Below are positions 27,456 through 35,427 of a stretch of 52,893 nucleotides of DNA, piece after piece. A program made the translations under genes and the position numbers. The first letter of the stretch is position 1, and the number at the start of each line of letters is the position of its first letter. The notes beneath the pieces were generated by a model that had not been told where the DNA came from, did no database searches, and saw only the letters and a list, made by a program, of their open reading frames with translations. The DNA comes from Actinomycetota bacterium. Lineage in GTDB: Bacteria > Actinomycetota > Actinomycetes > Actinomycetales > Microbacteriaceae. The stretch is taken from positions 1 to 52,893 of the forward strand of contig CANFVD010000005.1 in NCBI GenBank assembly GCA_947450345.1, given 5' to 3'.

Positions 27456-28067
27456 CGCGTGCACGCTGCTCACCGCGTCGGCGACGAGCCCAACAAAGTA
27501 GTTGTGAAATGCCAGATCACCCGAAATCTCGGGATGGAAGGAAATGCCGAGGATGTTGCCCTGTTGCACGGCCACAATGCGCCCATCGTCGAGCGTGGCG
27601 AGAACGCGCACATCCGGCCCAACCTCCTCCACGAGTGGAGCGCGAATAAACGATGCCGCAACGCCGTCGTCGGTGACGTCGGGTGCGTGCAACGTTGTTT
27701 CAAACGACTCAACCTGAGACCCAAACGCATTGCGCCGCACGGTGACGTCTAGCCCGCCCAAAGTTTGCTGATCGTGCGTGGCATCACTCAACCGATTGCT
27801 GAGCATAATCAGGCCGGCACATGTGCCAAAGACCGGCATACCGGCGGCGATTCGTGCGCGCAGGGGCTCGCGCATGCCAAAGATGCGCGTGAGCTTGTCA
27901 ATCACCGTTGATTCGCCACCGGGGATGATGAGCCCATCGACCTCCGCCAGCTCGGCTGGCGTGCGAACAGCGACGTGCGCCACGCCCAGCGCGTCGAGAA
28001 CGAGCTCGTGTTCACGCACATCGCCCTGGAGGGCGAGTACGCCGATCAGTGGTGAACTACCAGCCAC
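27453..28067 (-). CDS. pdxT: Pyridoxal 5'-phosphate synthase glutaminase subunit
   Basis: Releases ammonia from glutamine and channels it to PdxS for PLP synthesis. 204 aa from GTG 28067 ([17 protein letters not shown]), which overlaps the pdxS end by 11 nt; the open frame extends further upstream opposite pdxS codons and is not part of the gene. Catalytic Cys83 in [12 protein letters not shown], the IIPGGEST loop and the GISFHPEIS His/Glu pair are all present. No good SD, so coupling to pdxS is likely. Confidence 0.95.
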   Translation of the reverse strand: MAGSSPLIGVLALQGDVREHELVLDALGVAHVAVRTPAELAEVDGLIIPGGESTVIDKLTRIFGMREPLRARIAAGMPVFGTCAGLIMLSNRLSDATHDQQTLGGLDVTVRRNAFGSQVESFETTLHAPDVTDDGVAASFIRAPLVEEVGPDVRVLATLDDGRIVAVQQGNILGISFHPEISGDLAFHNYFVGLVADAVSSVHA

Positions 28068-28953
28068 GTTCGGAGAGGCGGTGCGGCGCCGGCAGGTCTG
28101 ACACGTTGATGCCCACCATGGCCTCACCCAGGCCGCGCGAGGCGTCCGCAACGGCGCTGGCATCGTTATAGAACGTGGTCGCCTTGACGATGGCTGCCGC
28201 GCGCTCCGCGGGATTGCCCGACTTGAAGATTCCCGAACCGACAAAAACGCCGTCGGCACCGAGCTGCATCATCATGGCGGCGTCAGCAGGAGTCGCGACA
28301 CCCCCGGCCGTGAAAAGCACGACGGGAAGGGCTCCGGTGCGCGCAACTTCTTGAACGAGAGCAAACGGCGCCTGAAGTTCTTTGGCAGCCACGTAGAGCT
28401 CATCTTCCGACATCGATGACAGGGCACGAATTTCACTCTTGATCTTGCGGATGTGCTTGGTGGCCTCGGATACGTCGCCGGTACCTGCCTCACCCTTGGA
28501 GCGAATCATGGCCGCACCCTCATTGATGCGTCGCAGTGCCTCACCGAGGTTGGTCGCACCACAGACGAAAGGAACCGTGAACTTCCACTTGTCAATGTGG
28601 TTGACGTAGTCGGCGGGGCTGAGCACCTCGGACTCGTCGATGTAGTCCACCTTGAGCGTTTCCAGAATCTGGGCTTCGACGAAGTGGCCAATGCGCGCTT
28701 TCGCCATCACCGGAATGGACACGGTGTCGATGATTCCCTGGATGAGGTCGGGGTCGCTCATGCGAGCAACTCCACCCTGTGCGCGAATGTCGGCCGGAAC
28801 TCGCTCGAGTGCCATCACGGCGACGGCTCCCGCGTCCTCGGCAATCTTGGCCTGTTCGGCCGTCACCACATCCATGATCACGCCGCCCTTAAGCATTTCG
28901 GCGAGGCCACGCTTGACGCGGTCGGTACCCAGTTGAGGAGTTGAGTCAGCCAT
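28057..28953 (-). CDS. pdxS: Pyridoxal 5'-phosphate synthase lyase subunit
   Basis: Builds PLP from ribose 5-phosphate, glyceraldehyde 3-phosphate and ammonia. 298 aa from ATG 28953 ([16 protein letters not shown]); an upstream in-frame ATG would overlap the HIT gene. Visible are [41 protein letters not shown] with the phosphate contacts, the active-site Lys in [13 protein letters not shown], and the [17 protein letters not shown] phosphate-binding loop. The end extends to RLSERGW. Confidence 0.97.
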   Translation of the reverse strand: MADSTPQLGTDRVKRGLAEMLKGGVIMDVVTAEQAKIAEDAGAVAVMALERVPADIRAQGGVARMSDPDLIQGIIDTVSIPVMAKARIGHFVEAQILETLKVDYIDESEVLSPADYVNHIDKWKFTVPFVCGATNLGEALRRINEGAAMIRSKGEAGTGDVSEATKHIRKIKSEIRALSSMSEDELYVAAKELQAPFALVQEVARTGALPVVLFTAGGVATPADAAMMMQLGADGVFVGSGIFKSGNPAERAAAIVKATTFYNDASAVADASRGLGEAMVGINVSDLPAPHRLSERGW

Positions 28954-28961
28954 GATTTTCT

Positions 28962-29516
28962 CTATTCCGTTTCGGTGATCCACGCATCCGCGAGTAGCTG
29001 ACGAACATCCGACAGCAATCGGGGCATTGCTTTTGTCTTGGCGATGATGGGAAAGAAGTTCGAGTCTGTTGACCAGCGAGGAACAATGTGCTGATGCAGG
29101 TGACCGGCCACACCGGCTCCGGCAACACGACCCTGATTCATTCCTATGTTAAAGCCTTCGTTGGCGAAGACGTGACGCGTCACACGCATCACCGCTTGAG
29201 TCAGGCTACCGATTTCGGCAATTTCCTCGCTGGTTGCTTGGTCATACAACGCAACATGACGGTAGGGACAGACCAGTACATGCCCGGAGTTATAGGGGTA
29301 CAGGTTCATGACGACGTAGGCCAGCGTCCCCCGAAACACGATGAGCCCGTCTTCATCCGACATTTCCGGCACACGGCAGAACGGGCACTGCTCACCCTCG
29401 TTGGCGTCGGCACCCGCGTTGATGTACGCCATGCGGTGTGGGGTCCACAGCCGCTGAAACTCGTCGGGCACACCCGCAAGATGCTCAGCGTCAAAAGTTT
29501 CGTGATCGTCGATCAC
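28962..29516 (-). CDS. HIT-family nucleotide hydrolase/phosphorylase
   Basis: 184 aa. The histidine triad is in [12 protein letters not shown] Cys pair in [11 protein letters not shown] with an upstream His may bind zinc, as in Ap4A-phosphorylase-like HIT proteins. The start overlaps the thrS stop by 4 nt. In mycobacteria this gene is followed by pgsA1 and pimA before pdxS; here pdxS comes directly after 8 nt, so the phosphatidylinositol mannoside genes are not at this site. Substrate unknown; a dinucleoside polyphosphate is likely. Confidence 0.9.
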   Translation of the reverse strand: MIDDHETFDAEHLAGVPDEFQRLWTPHRMAYINAGADANEGEQCPFCRVPEMSDEDGLIVFRGTLAYVVMNLYPYNSGHVLVCPYRHVALYDQATSEEIAEIGSLTQAVMRVTRHVFANEGFNIGMNQGRVAGAGVAGHLHQHIVPRWSTDSNFFPIIAKTKAMPRLLSDVRQLLADAWITETE

Positions 29517-31522
29517 AGGTCGTCGGCACCGTTCACCTGGCGGTGCGCATCGATGCTCGTGCGAATCAGCTGGATGGCCTCGGCCACGGGGATTCCGTTG
29601 CGCTGGCTACCGTCGCGGAATCGGAAACTGACGGCACCCTTGGCGCGGTCCTCTTCACCCACGATGACCTGGACAGGAATCTTGTCGGCCGTCGCGTTAC
29701 GAATCTTCTTCTGCATACGGTCATCCGAAGCATCCATGCTCGCGCGAATGCCGACAGCACGCATTTGGGCCATCACATCGTCGAGATAGGGGGCGTACTC
29801 CTCGGCGACCGGGATACCGATTGCTTGGACGGGTGAGAGCCACAGCGGAAAGGCGCCCGCGTAGTGCTCGGTCAGCACACCAAAGAAACGCTCGATGGAG
29901 CCAAACAGCGCGCGGTGAATCATGACCGGGCGGTGCTTGGCACCGTCTGATCCGGTGTAGTCAAGGTCAAAGCGTTCGGGCAGATTGAAGTCGAGCTGAA
30001 TGGTCGACATCTGCCACGTGCGACCAATAGCGTCGCGCGCCTGAACGGAAATCTTGGGGCCATAGAACGCGGCTCCGCCGGGGTCAGGAACCAACGTCAG
30101 ACCCGACTCTTCGGCCACGGCCTGCAGGGTTGATGTCGCTTCATCCCAAATGGCGTCGTCGCCGACGTACTTTTCGGGGTCCTTGGTGGAGAGTTCCAAA
30201 TAAAAATCATCGAGACCGTAGTCGCGAAGCAGGTCGAGAACAAACGAGAGCACGCTCGTGAGTTCCTCGCGAAGCCTTTCGCGCGTTGTGAAAATGTGGG
30301 CGTCGTCCTGCGTCATGCCGCGGACCCGGGTGAGGCCGTGGACCACGCCGGACTTCTCGTAGCGATAAACCGAGCCGAACTCGAACATGCGTAGCGGCAG
30401 GTCCCGGTAGCTTCGCCCGCGCGAGCGGTAGATAAGAATGTGGAACGGACAGTTCATGGGCTTGAGGTAGTACTCAACACCCGCTCGCGTTATCTCGCCC
30501 TTGTCGTTGCGCACTTCGTCGATGTGCATCGGCGGGAACATGCCGTCGGAGTACCACGCGAGGTGGCCGCTCTGCTCGAACAGATTCGACTTGGTGATGT
30601 GTGGCGTGTAGACGAATTCGTAGCCCGATTCCTCGTGGCGGCGACGGGAGTAGTCCTCCATGGTGCGACGAATGATGCCGCCCTTGGGATGAAACACGGG
30701 CAGACCCGAGCCCACTTCTTCGGGGAAGCTGAAGAGGTCGAGCTCAACACCCAGGCGTCGGTGGTCTCGCTTGGCAGCTTCCTCGAGGCGGGCCTGATAC
30801 TCGCGGAGCTCATCCTTCGTGGGCCACGCCGTGCCGTAGATGCGCTGGAGCTGCGGGTTCTTCTCGCTCCCGCGCCAGTAGGCCGCGGCAACGCGTGTCA
30901 GCGAGAATCCGTTGCCAATCATGCGCGTGTTAGGCAGGTGAGGTCCGCGACAGAGATCTTTCCAGACCGTCTCCCCCGTTGCCGGGTCAACGTTGTCATA
31001 GATGGTGAGTTCGGCACCGCCGACCTCGACGTTCTCGTTGTCGCCACCCTCGGTCGCACCGGTCGAGCCCTTGAGGCCGATCAGTTCGAGTTTGTAGGGT
31101 TCGCCAGCAAGTTCTGCGCGGGCCTCATCCTCGGTGACCACTCGGCGCATGAAGCGCTGACCGGAACGCACGATGCGTTCCATGGCCTTTTCCAACTGCT
31201 TCAACTGGTCGGGATCGAAGGGCTCGGCGACATCGAAGTCGTAGTAGAAGCCATCCGTGATGGGCGGTCCGATACCGAGTGTGGCTTCGGGGTTGATCCC
31301 TTGCACCGCCTGTGCCAGAACGTGGGCGGCAGAGTGACGCAAGATACTGAGCCCGTCGGGAGAGTCAATCGTCACGGGCTCGACCGTGTCTCCGACCGCT
31401 ACTCGGGCCGCCAGATCACGCAACTCCCCATTGACACGCATGGCCACAATGCTGCGGTCCGAAAAGAGCGCGAAGCCGTCTCTATCGGAAGAGGCGACGA
31501 GGGGCGAGGAATCTGTGCTCAC
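29513..31522 (-). CDS. thrS: Threonine--tRNA ligase
   Basis: 669 aa. The N-terminal part is a reduced TGS region ([20 protein letters not shown]) followed by the editing domain with [15 protein letters not shown]. The class II core holds zinc ligands in [17 protein letters not shown] and [16 protein letters not shown], and the anticodon-binding domain ends with [16 protein letters not shown]. Start GTG 31522; upstream AGAGAAAG is only a weak SD. TAGGCT at about 31552 may be a -10. No T-box leader is seen in the 60 nt before the tRNA cluster. Confidence 0.96.
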   Translation of the reverse strand: MSTDSSPLVASSDRDGFALFSDRSIVAMRVNGELRDLAARVAVGDTVEPVTIDSPDGLSILRHSAAHVLAQAVQGINPEATLGIGPPITDGFYYDFDVAEPFDPDQLKQLEKAMERIVRSGQRFMRRVVTEDEARAELAGEPYKLELIGLKGSTGATEGGDNENVEVGGAELTIYDNVDPATGETVWKDLCRGPHLPNTRMIGNGFSLTRVAAAYWRGSEKNPQLQRIYGTAWPTKDELREYQARLEEAAKRDHRRLGVELDLFSFPEEVGSGLPVFHPKGGIIRRTMEDYSRRRHEESGYEFVYTPHITKSNLFEQSGHLAWYSDGMFPPMHIDEVRNDKGEITRAGVEYYLKPMNCPFHILIYRSRGRSYRDLPLRMFEFGSVYRYEKSGVVHGLTRVRGMTQDDAHIFTTRERLREELTSVLSFVLDLLRDYGLDDFYLELSTKDPEKYVGDDAIWDEATSTLQAVAEESGLTLVPDPGGAAFYGPKISVQARDAIGRTWQMSTIQLDFNLPERFDLDYTGSDGAKHRPVMIHRALFGSIERFFGVLTEHYAGAFPLWLSPVQAIGIPVAEEYAPYLDDVMAQMRAVGIRASMDASDDRMQKKIRNATADKIPVQVIVGEEDRAKGAVSFRFRDGSQRNGIPVAEAIQLIRTSIDAHRQVNGADDL

Positions 31523-31585
31523 AGATCTGCTTTCTCTTTACGGGTGGGCTTCTAGCCTATCCGCCCGAGATGAGGCTCCTCGTGG

Positions 31586-31657
31586 TGGGCGATACCGGGA
31601 TCGAACCGATGACCTCTTCCGTGTCAGGGAAGCGCGCTACCGCTGCGCCAATCGCCC
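31586..31657 (-). tRNA. tRNA-Val (anticodon GAC)
   Basis: Minus strand: acceptor GGGCGAT paired with ATCGCCC, anticodon stem CTTCC/GGAAG, loop CTGACAC giving GAC, T-loop GGTTCGATCCC. Discriminator A, and CCA is encoded at 31585-31583. Last of a Gly-Cys-Val cluster. Confidence 0.95.
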
Positions 31658-31723
31658 TTGTCACAGCCAACTTCACCGTGATGTCAGGTCATGCGACGAA
31701 CTCCTGAGGAGTTCCTCGCATGG

Positions 31724-31794
31724 AGGTGGATACCGGATTCGAACCGGTGTATACGGCTTTGCAGGCCGCTGCCTCGCCTCTCGGCCAATCCACC
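31724..31794 (-). tRNA. tRNA-Cys (anticodon GCA)
   Basis: Acceptor GGTGGAT/ATCCACC, anticodon stem GCGGC/GCCGT, loop CTGCAAA giving GCA, T-loop GGTTCGAATCC. Discriminator T with encoded CCA (31723-31721). 66 nt from tRNA-Val. Confidence 0.95.
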
Positions 31795-31844
31795 AGAAGT
31801 GGCACGCCACGACCGGTGAGCCGGTCGAGAAACATACCCACTCG

Positions 31845-31916
31845 AGCGGATGACGAGATTCGAACTCGCGACCCTCACCTTGGCAAGGTGATGCGCTACC
31901 ACTGCGCCACATCCGC
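31845..31916 (-). tRNA. tRNA-Gly (anticodon GCC)
   Basis: Acceptor GCGGATG/CATCCGC, anticodon stem TCACC/GGTGA, loop TTGCCAA giving GCC, T-loop AGTTCGAATCT. Discriminator T; the CCA end is not encoded (CGA follows), unlike its two neighbours. First of the cluster. Confidence 0.95.
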
Positions 31917-31943
31917 ATGTACGACTTGCACCGTACCTATCGA

Positions 31944-31973
31944 ACTTTAGTCTGCCGAGCGCCCGATAGACAA
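31944..31973 (-). promoter_or_regulatory. Promoter of the tRNA Gly-Cys-Val cluster
   Basis: TTGTCT (31973-31968) and TAAAGT (31949-31944), 18-nt spacer, 27 nt before the mature tRNA-Gly. The best -35/-10 pair in the window. It shares the 132-bp divergent region with the promoter of tRNA-Val(CAC), for which TAGTGT at about 32035-32040 is a -10 candidate. Confidence 0.65.
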
Positions 31974-32048
31974 ACTCGACACCCGGGTCGACCAGAAGGA
32001 GGAGCCGTGTGACGTTCGACCTACGGCAATTCGCTAGTGTGGTTGTGC

Positions 32049-32121
32049 GGGCGATTGGCGCAGTTGGTAGCGCGCTTCCTTCACACGGAAGAGGTCATCG
32101 GTTCGAGTCCGGTATCGCCCA
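32049..32121 (+). tRNA. tRNA-Val (anticodon CAC)
   Basis: Acceptor GGGCGAT/ATCGCCC, anticodon stem CTTCC/GGAAG, loop TTCACAC giving CAC, T-loop GGTTCGAGTCC. Discriminator A, CCA encoded at 32122-32124. Nearly identical in sequence to tRNA-Val(GAC) on the other strand, so a duplication is likely. Confidence 0.95.
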
Positions 32122-32136
32122 CCAACCCGAAAGTCT

Positions 32137-32152
32137 GGCTACTTTAGTAGCC
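32137..32152. terminator. Perfect inverted repeat between tRNA-Val(CAC) and amt (convergent)
   Basis: GGCTAC-TTTA-GTAGCC, 6-bp stem with a 4-nt loop, straddling the stop codon of the first amt gene and 13 nt past the tRNA 3' end. Could stop transcription from both sides, but no T-run follows either arm. Confidence 0.4.
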
Positions 32153-33403
32153 GTCGATGGCGTATCCCTCTTCGCCGTGCATCACCGTATCGATGCCGGC
32201 GAGCTCGTCTTCGTTGCGCACGCGGAAGCCCATCGTCTTGTCGATGACGGTTCCGATGATCCACGTCATGCCGAAGCTGAACACCATGACCACGAGCGAG
32301 GCGAGCGCCTGACTCCCCAGCTGCGTGAATGATCCGCTGAAGATGAGACCCACTTCGGTGCCCACGATTCCAATCGCAAGAGTTCCCACGAGTCCACCCA
32401 CGAGGTGGATGCCGACGACGTCGAGAGAGTCGTCAAAGCCCCAGCGGAATTTCAGCTCGACGGCGAGGGCACACAACACTCCCGCGATGAGTCCGACGAC
32501 GATGGCCCACAGCGGAGTAAGCGAGGCGCACGACGGGGTGATGGCGACCGCGCCAGCGATGGCACCCGACGCCGCGCCGACCGACGTAGCCTTGCCGTCC
32601 TTGATTCTCTCGACGATCAGCCAGCCAATAATTCCCGCCGCGGGAGCGGCAATCGTATTAATGAGAGCCAACGCGGCCACGCCGTCCGCCGCCAACTCGG
32701 ATCCAGCGTTGAATCCCAGCCAACCAAACCAGAGCAGACCCGCACCCAACAAGACCAACGGTACGTTGTGAGGCTTGTGAACACCCTTGGCAAAGCCCAC
32801 CCGCGTGCCGAGAACAATGGCTAACGCGAGCGCCGCGGAACCCGAAGCAATCTCAACCACGGTTCCACCGGCAAAGTCAATCAAGCCGAATTTGTCGACC
32901 AGCCAACCCCCGCCGACAATCTCTCCGCTGTCGTCGCGAACGATATTGAAGACCCAGCTCGCCACCGGAAAGTAAACGAGCGTGGCCCAGAATCCCGCAA
33001 ATACGAGCCAGGCGCCGAATCGTGCTCGGTCAGCTACGGCGCCCGAGATGAGGGCCACAGTGATAATCGCGAAGGTACCCTGGAATGCGGCAAAGGCGAG
33101 TGGCGGAATGCCACCCATGGGAGGTGCATCAAGGAGTGCCTCGAGACCAATGTCGCCAAGGTTGATGCCAATGAAGCCGGGAATGCCCACATATCCCGGG
33201 TCACCCGGATTTGCGAACGAAATCGCGTAACCGTAAACAACCCAGAGCAGAGAGATCAGCGCCAACGAACCGAAGCTCAGCATCATCATGCTCACGACAC
33301 TCTTGGCCTGGACGAGGCCGCCATAGAAGAAGGCGAGTGCGGGCGTCATCATGAGCACGAGCGCCGCGCAAATCAGAACAAAAGCGGTGTTCCCAGAATC
33401 CAT
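32144..33403 (-). CDS. amt: Ammonium transporter, Glu-His pore variant
   Basis: 419 aa, eleven predicted helices, Amt/MEP/Rh family. Shared family text includes TPALAFFYGGLVQAKS, FAAFQGTFAIITVAL and LLWFGWLGFNAGSELA. At the first pore histidine of the twin-His pair it has Glu184 in DFAGGTVVEIASG (codon GAG, 32854-32852); the second His is kept as His333 in VGIHLVGG. Such a Glu occurs in yeast Mep1/Mep3-type transporters, so the gene may be active with changed ion handling. Convergent with tRNA-Val(CAC), divergent from the ATP-grasp gene by 34 bp. AGGG precedes the ATG by 7 nt. No glnK is nearby. Confidence 0.93.
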   Translation of the reverse strand: MDSGNTAFVLICAALVLMMTPALAFFYGGLVQAKSVVSMMMLSFGSLALISLLWVVYGYAISFANPGDPGYVGIPGFIGINLGDIGLEALLDAPPMGGIPPLAFAAFQGTFAIITVALISGAVADRARFGAWLVFAGFWATLVYFPVASWVFNIVRDDSGEIVGGGWLVDKFGLIDFAGGTVVEIASGSAALALAIVLGTRVGFAKGVHKPHNVPLVLLGAGLLWFGWLGFNAGSELAADGVAALALINTIAAPAAGIIGWLIVERIKDGKATSVGAASGAIAGAVAITPSCASLTPLWAIVVGLIAGVLCALAVELKFRWGFDDSLDVVGIHLVGGLVGTLAIGIVGTEVGLIFSGSFTQLGSQALASLVVMVFSFGMTWIIGTVIDKTMGFRVRNEDELAGIDTVMHGEEGYAIDGY

Positions 33404-33424
33404 GGGTAAACCCTAGCGTCCCGG

Positions 33425-33430
33425 TATAGT
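33425..33430 (+). promoter_or_regulatory. -10 element of a likely leaderless ATP-grasp gene transcript
   Basis: TATAGT separated by 7 nt from GTG 33438. No SD. Lies in the 34-bp gap shared with the divergent amt gene, so the two promoters must overlap or amt is read from within the ATP-grasp gene. Confidence 0.6.
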
Positions 33431-33437
33431 CCATCGT

Positions 33438-34451
33438 GTGATGGGAAAGCTTCGGCTGCGCGCGAGCTACCTGTTCGACCGGGCGAAGTCAATTAACCTT
33501 CCGCGGCTCTGGAAGTCCGCCCGCTCTATCGCCCGCATTGCCCACCGGCCTTCTCTCGTCGTGCTGATCGACATGCTCCAGTGTTCTGTGCGCTACGAGT
33601 GCGGGTTTCAGGACTTTCAGGATTGGGATTTCGCGTTGTTGAGCGCGGCCGAACGTCGCACCTTCATGACCCACCCGAAGTCAGACCACATCGCGCGCCG
33701 ATACAACATCGGGCAGGACCGTTACGACCTCCGTGACAAGTCTCGATTCAATCGGCGATTCGAGGCCTATGTTCGGCGTGACTGGATTGATATCCGGGAA
33801 TCGTCGGACAAGGACCTCGCGACGTTCCTTGTGCGGCATCCGCTTGTCATGGCCAAGGTCCCCGACAGCGAGGGTGGCGCGGGAATCGAAAAGATTGTTC
33901 GCGACGGGAATGAGTCCGCCGGCGAGCTGCGCGACAGGCTCTCGTCGAGCCGCCAGTTCCTGCTCGAAGAGTTCGTTGTGCAGCACCCTGACATGGCCTT
34001 GTTGAACGCGACGAGTGTCAACACGCTTCGGATCGTCACGTTCGTTCGGGACGGAGTCGTGCATGTTCTGGCGCGGGTCCTCAAAATGGGCGCGGGTGGG
34101 GACATCGATAACTTCAGTGCCGGGGGCATGTACACGATGCTCGATCCCGACGGTGTCGCGCTCTATGCCGCCTTTGACCGTCACGACGCGATGCATACCG
34201 TGCACCCACTCTCCGGAACCTCGATCGTCGGCTTTCGCGTGCCGAGATTCAGCGAGGTCATCGAACTCGTGTCGAAAGCCGCCTTGGAACTCACCGACGT
34301 TCCGTATGTCGGCTGGGACGTTGCGATTGCCCCAAACGGGCCACTCATCATCGAAGCGAACTACAACACGGGCGTTTTCCAAGCCAAGCCACGGGCATCC
34401 GGGACGCCCCAGGGCCTTCTCCCCGTTTACGCAGCGGTCGCGGAGTTCTGA
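33438..34451 (+). CDS. Sugar-transfer-associated ATP-grasp ligase
   Basis: 337 aa from GTG 33438 (GTG ATG, so the ATG at 33441 is an alternative). No signal peptide. The ATP-grasp fold is visible as LLEEFVVQHPDMALLNATSV, TLRIVTFVRDGVVHVLARVLK, GDIDNFSAGGMYTMLDPDGV and the Mg-binding VGWDVAIAPNGPLIIEANYN. The closest named family I recognise is the alpha-L-glutamate-ligase-like/sugar-transfer ATP-grasp group, often found in cell-surface polysaccharide loci. No glycosyltransferase is nearby; instead it is followed by a CofE-like gene and flanked by two amt genes. The substrate is unknown; an amino acid or amine ligated to a carboxylate is the family's chemistry. Confidence 0.75.
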   Translation: MMGKLRLRASYLFDRAKSINLPRLWKSARSIARIAHRPSLVVLIDMLQCSVRYECGFQDFQDWDFALLSAAERRTFMTHPKSDHIARRYNIGQDRYDLRDKSRFNRRFEAYVRRDWIDIRESSDKDLATFLVRHPLVMAKVPDSEGGAGIEKIVRDGNESAGELRDRLSSSRQFLLEEFVVQHPDMALLNATSVNTLRIVTFVRDGVVHVLARVLKMGAGGDIDNFSAGGMYTMLDPDGVALYAAFDRHDAMHTVHPLSGTSIVGFRVPRFSEVIELVSKAALELTDVPYVGWDVAIAPNGPLIIEANYNTGVFQAKPRASGTPQGLLPVYAAVAEF

Positions 34452-34610
34452 CCTTCGACCCGCCGTGCGCCCGGCCTGTCCGTAGGGTCGGAATGTTAGG
34501 CTTGGGCTCGCGATGGTGCGCTCAGGGGCCTACCGCGCGCCTCGTCTGCCGACCCGCATCACACAGTCTCTCCCTCATGTGCCGGTGCCCCACTGAACTA
34601 AAGGAACTCC

Positions 34611-35315
34611 ATGGTTGCCGTTCCCAATAAGGGAAAGAACCTCTCCATCACGGTCGAGGGCGTCACCTACGACCGCATACCGATCGCAACGCACACGGTC
34701 TCCCCGCAAGACTCTCTGACCGACGTCATCGTGAAATACGCACCGGCACACGTACTCCCCGGTGACATCCTGTTCATTACCGAGAAGATCGTGTCGATCT
34801 GTCAGGGCCGTTCCATTGACCCCAACGACATCAGCCCCCGGCGCCTCGCGCATTTCCTGTCTCGGTATGTCCAGAAAACGCCGCACGGAATCGGACTCGG
34901 CATGCCCGAGACCATGGAGATGGCCCTTCGCGAAGTGGGCACGCCCCGCATTCTCGTCGCCGCCGCTGTTGCGGCTGTCACCAAAGCGTTTGGTCGCAAG
35001 GGCGACTTTTACCGCATTGCCGGACAGGGCGCTCGCGCCATCGACGGTCCCACAGACGGCACTCTGCCGCCCTACAACGAACGCATCGTTTTGGGTCCGC
35101 TCAATCCCAACGCCGTGGCCGCGTCCGTTAAGGACGCGCTCGAACCAACAGTTGAGGTGCTCGTCGTGGACATCAACGATCTCGGTGGAAACATCCTCGG
35201 TACGACCATGCCTGTTCGCGAAAATCAGCGCTGGGTGAGAGTCCTCGCCGACAATCCGCTCGGTCAGGGAGAACAATCGACCCCCCTGGGAATTATTCGC
35301 CGCGTGGGTTCCTAA
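34611..35315 (+). CDS. CofE-like F420-0:gamma-glutamyl ligase homologue
   Basis: 234 aa, ATG 34611 with AAAGGA 5 nt upstream. The CofE family pattern is seen in VLPGDILFITEKIVSICQGR near residue 50, VEVLVVDINDLGGNILG near residue 185 and DNPLGQGEQSTPLGIIRRV at the end. CofE adds glutamates to coenzyme F420 with GTP. No other F420 gene (cofC, cofD, fbiC) is in the window, and the DTNGR-type metal motif of true CofE is altered, so the substrate is probably different. The 159-nt leader contains a TAGGCT -10 candidate at about 34498-34503. Same strand as the ATP-grasp gene and likely a partner. Confidence 0.7.
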   Translation: MVAVPNKGKNLSITVEGVTYDRIPIATHTVSPQDSLTDVIVKYAPAHVLPGDILFITEKIVSICQGRSIDPNDISPRRLAHFLSRYVQKTPHGIGLGMPETMEMALREVGTPRILVAAAVAAVTKAFGRKGDFYRIAGQGARAIDGPTDGTLPPYNERIVLGPLNPNAVAASVKDALEPTVEVLVVDINDLGGNILGTTMPVRENQRWVRVLADNPLGQGEQSTPLGIIRRVGS

Positions 35316-35357
35316 GAAACACCTTCCGAAGTTTCGCCAGGCCGGTCCTACACTCAC

Positions 35358-35412
35358 CACACAGACGAACGTCCCGACAGCCGTGTGGCCATCGGGACGC
35401 GCGTCCTGTGTG
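35358..35412. terminator. Long, very stable hairpin between the CofE-like gene and amt (convergent)
   Basis: Left arm CACACAGACG-AA-CGTCCCGA-CA-GCC, loop GTGT, right arm GGC-CA-TCGGGACG-CG-CGT-C-CTGTGTG: 21 base pairs in four blocks with small internal loops. Begins 42 nt after the CofE-like stop and ends 16 nt before the end of the second amt gene. Probably a bidirectional transcription barrier; no T-run. Confidence 0.65.
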
Positions 35413-35427
35413 TGCTGAATGGATGAC

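Noticed and set aside
30440-31555. 371-codon plus-strand open frame opposite thrS
   Set aside because: Lies entirely antisense to the well-conserved thrS; no motif, no signal, low-complexity composition.
32009-32332. 107-codon plus-strand frame with a good SD
   Set aside because: Reads straight through tRNA-Val(CAC) and into amt antisense; kept only as a note on the SD.
33438-34451. ATP-grasp gene as part of a capsule or exopolysaccharide locus
   Set aside because: No glycosyltransferase, flippase or polymerase gene is visible within the window on either side.
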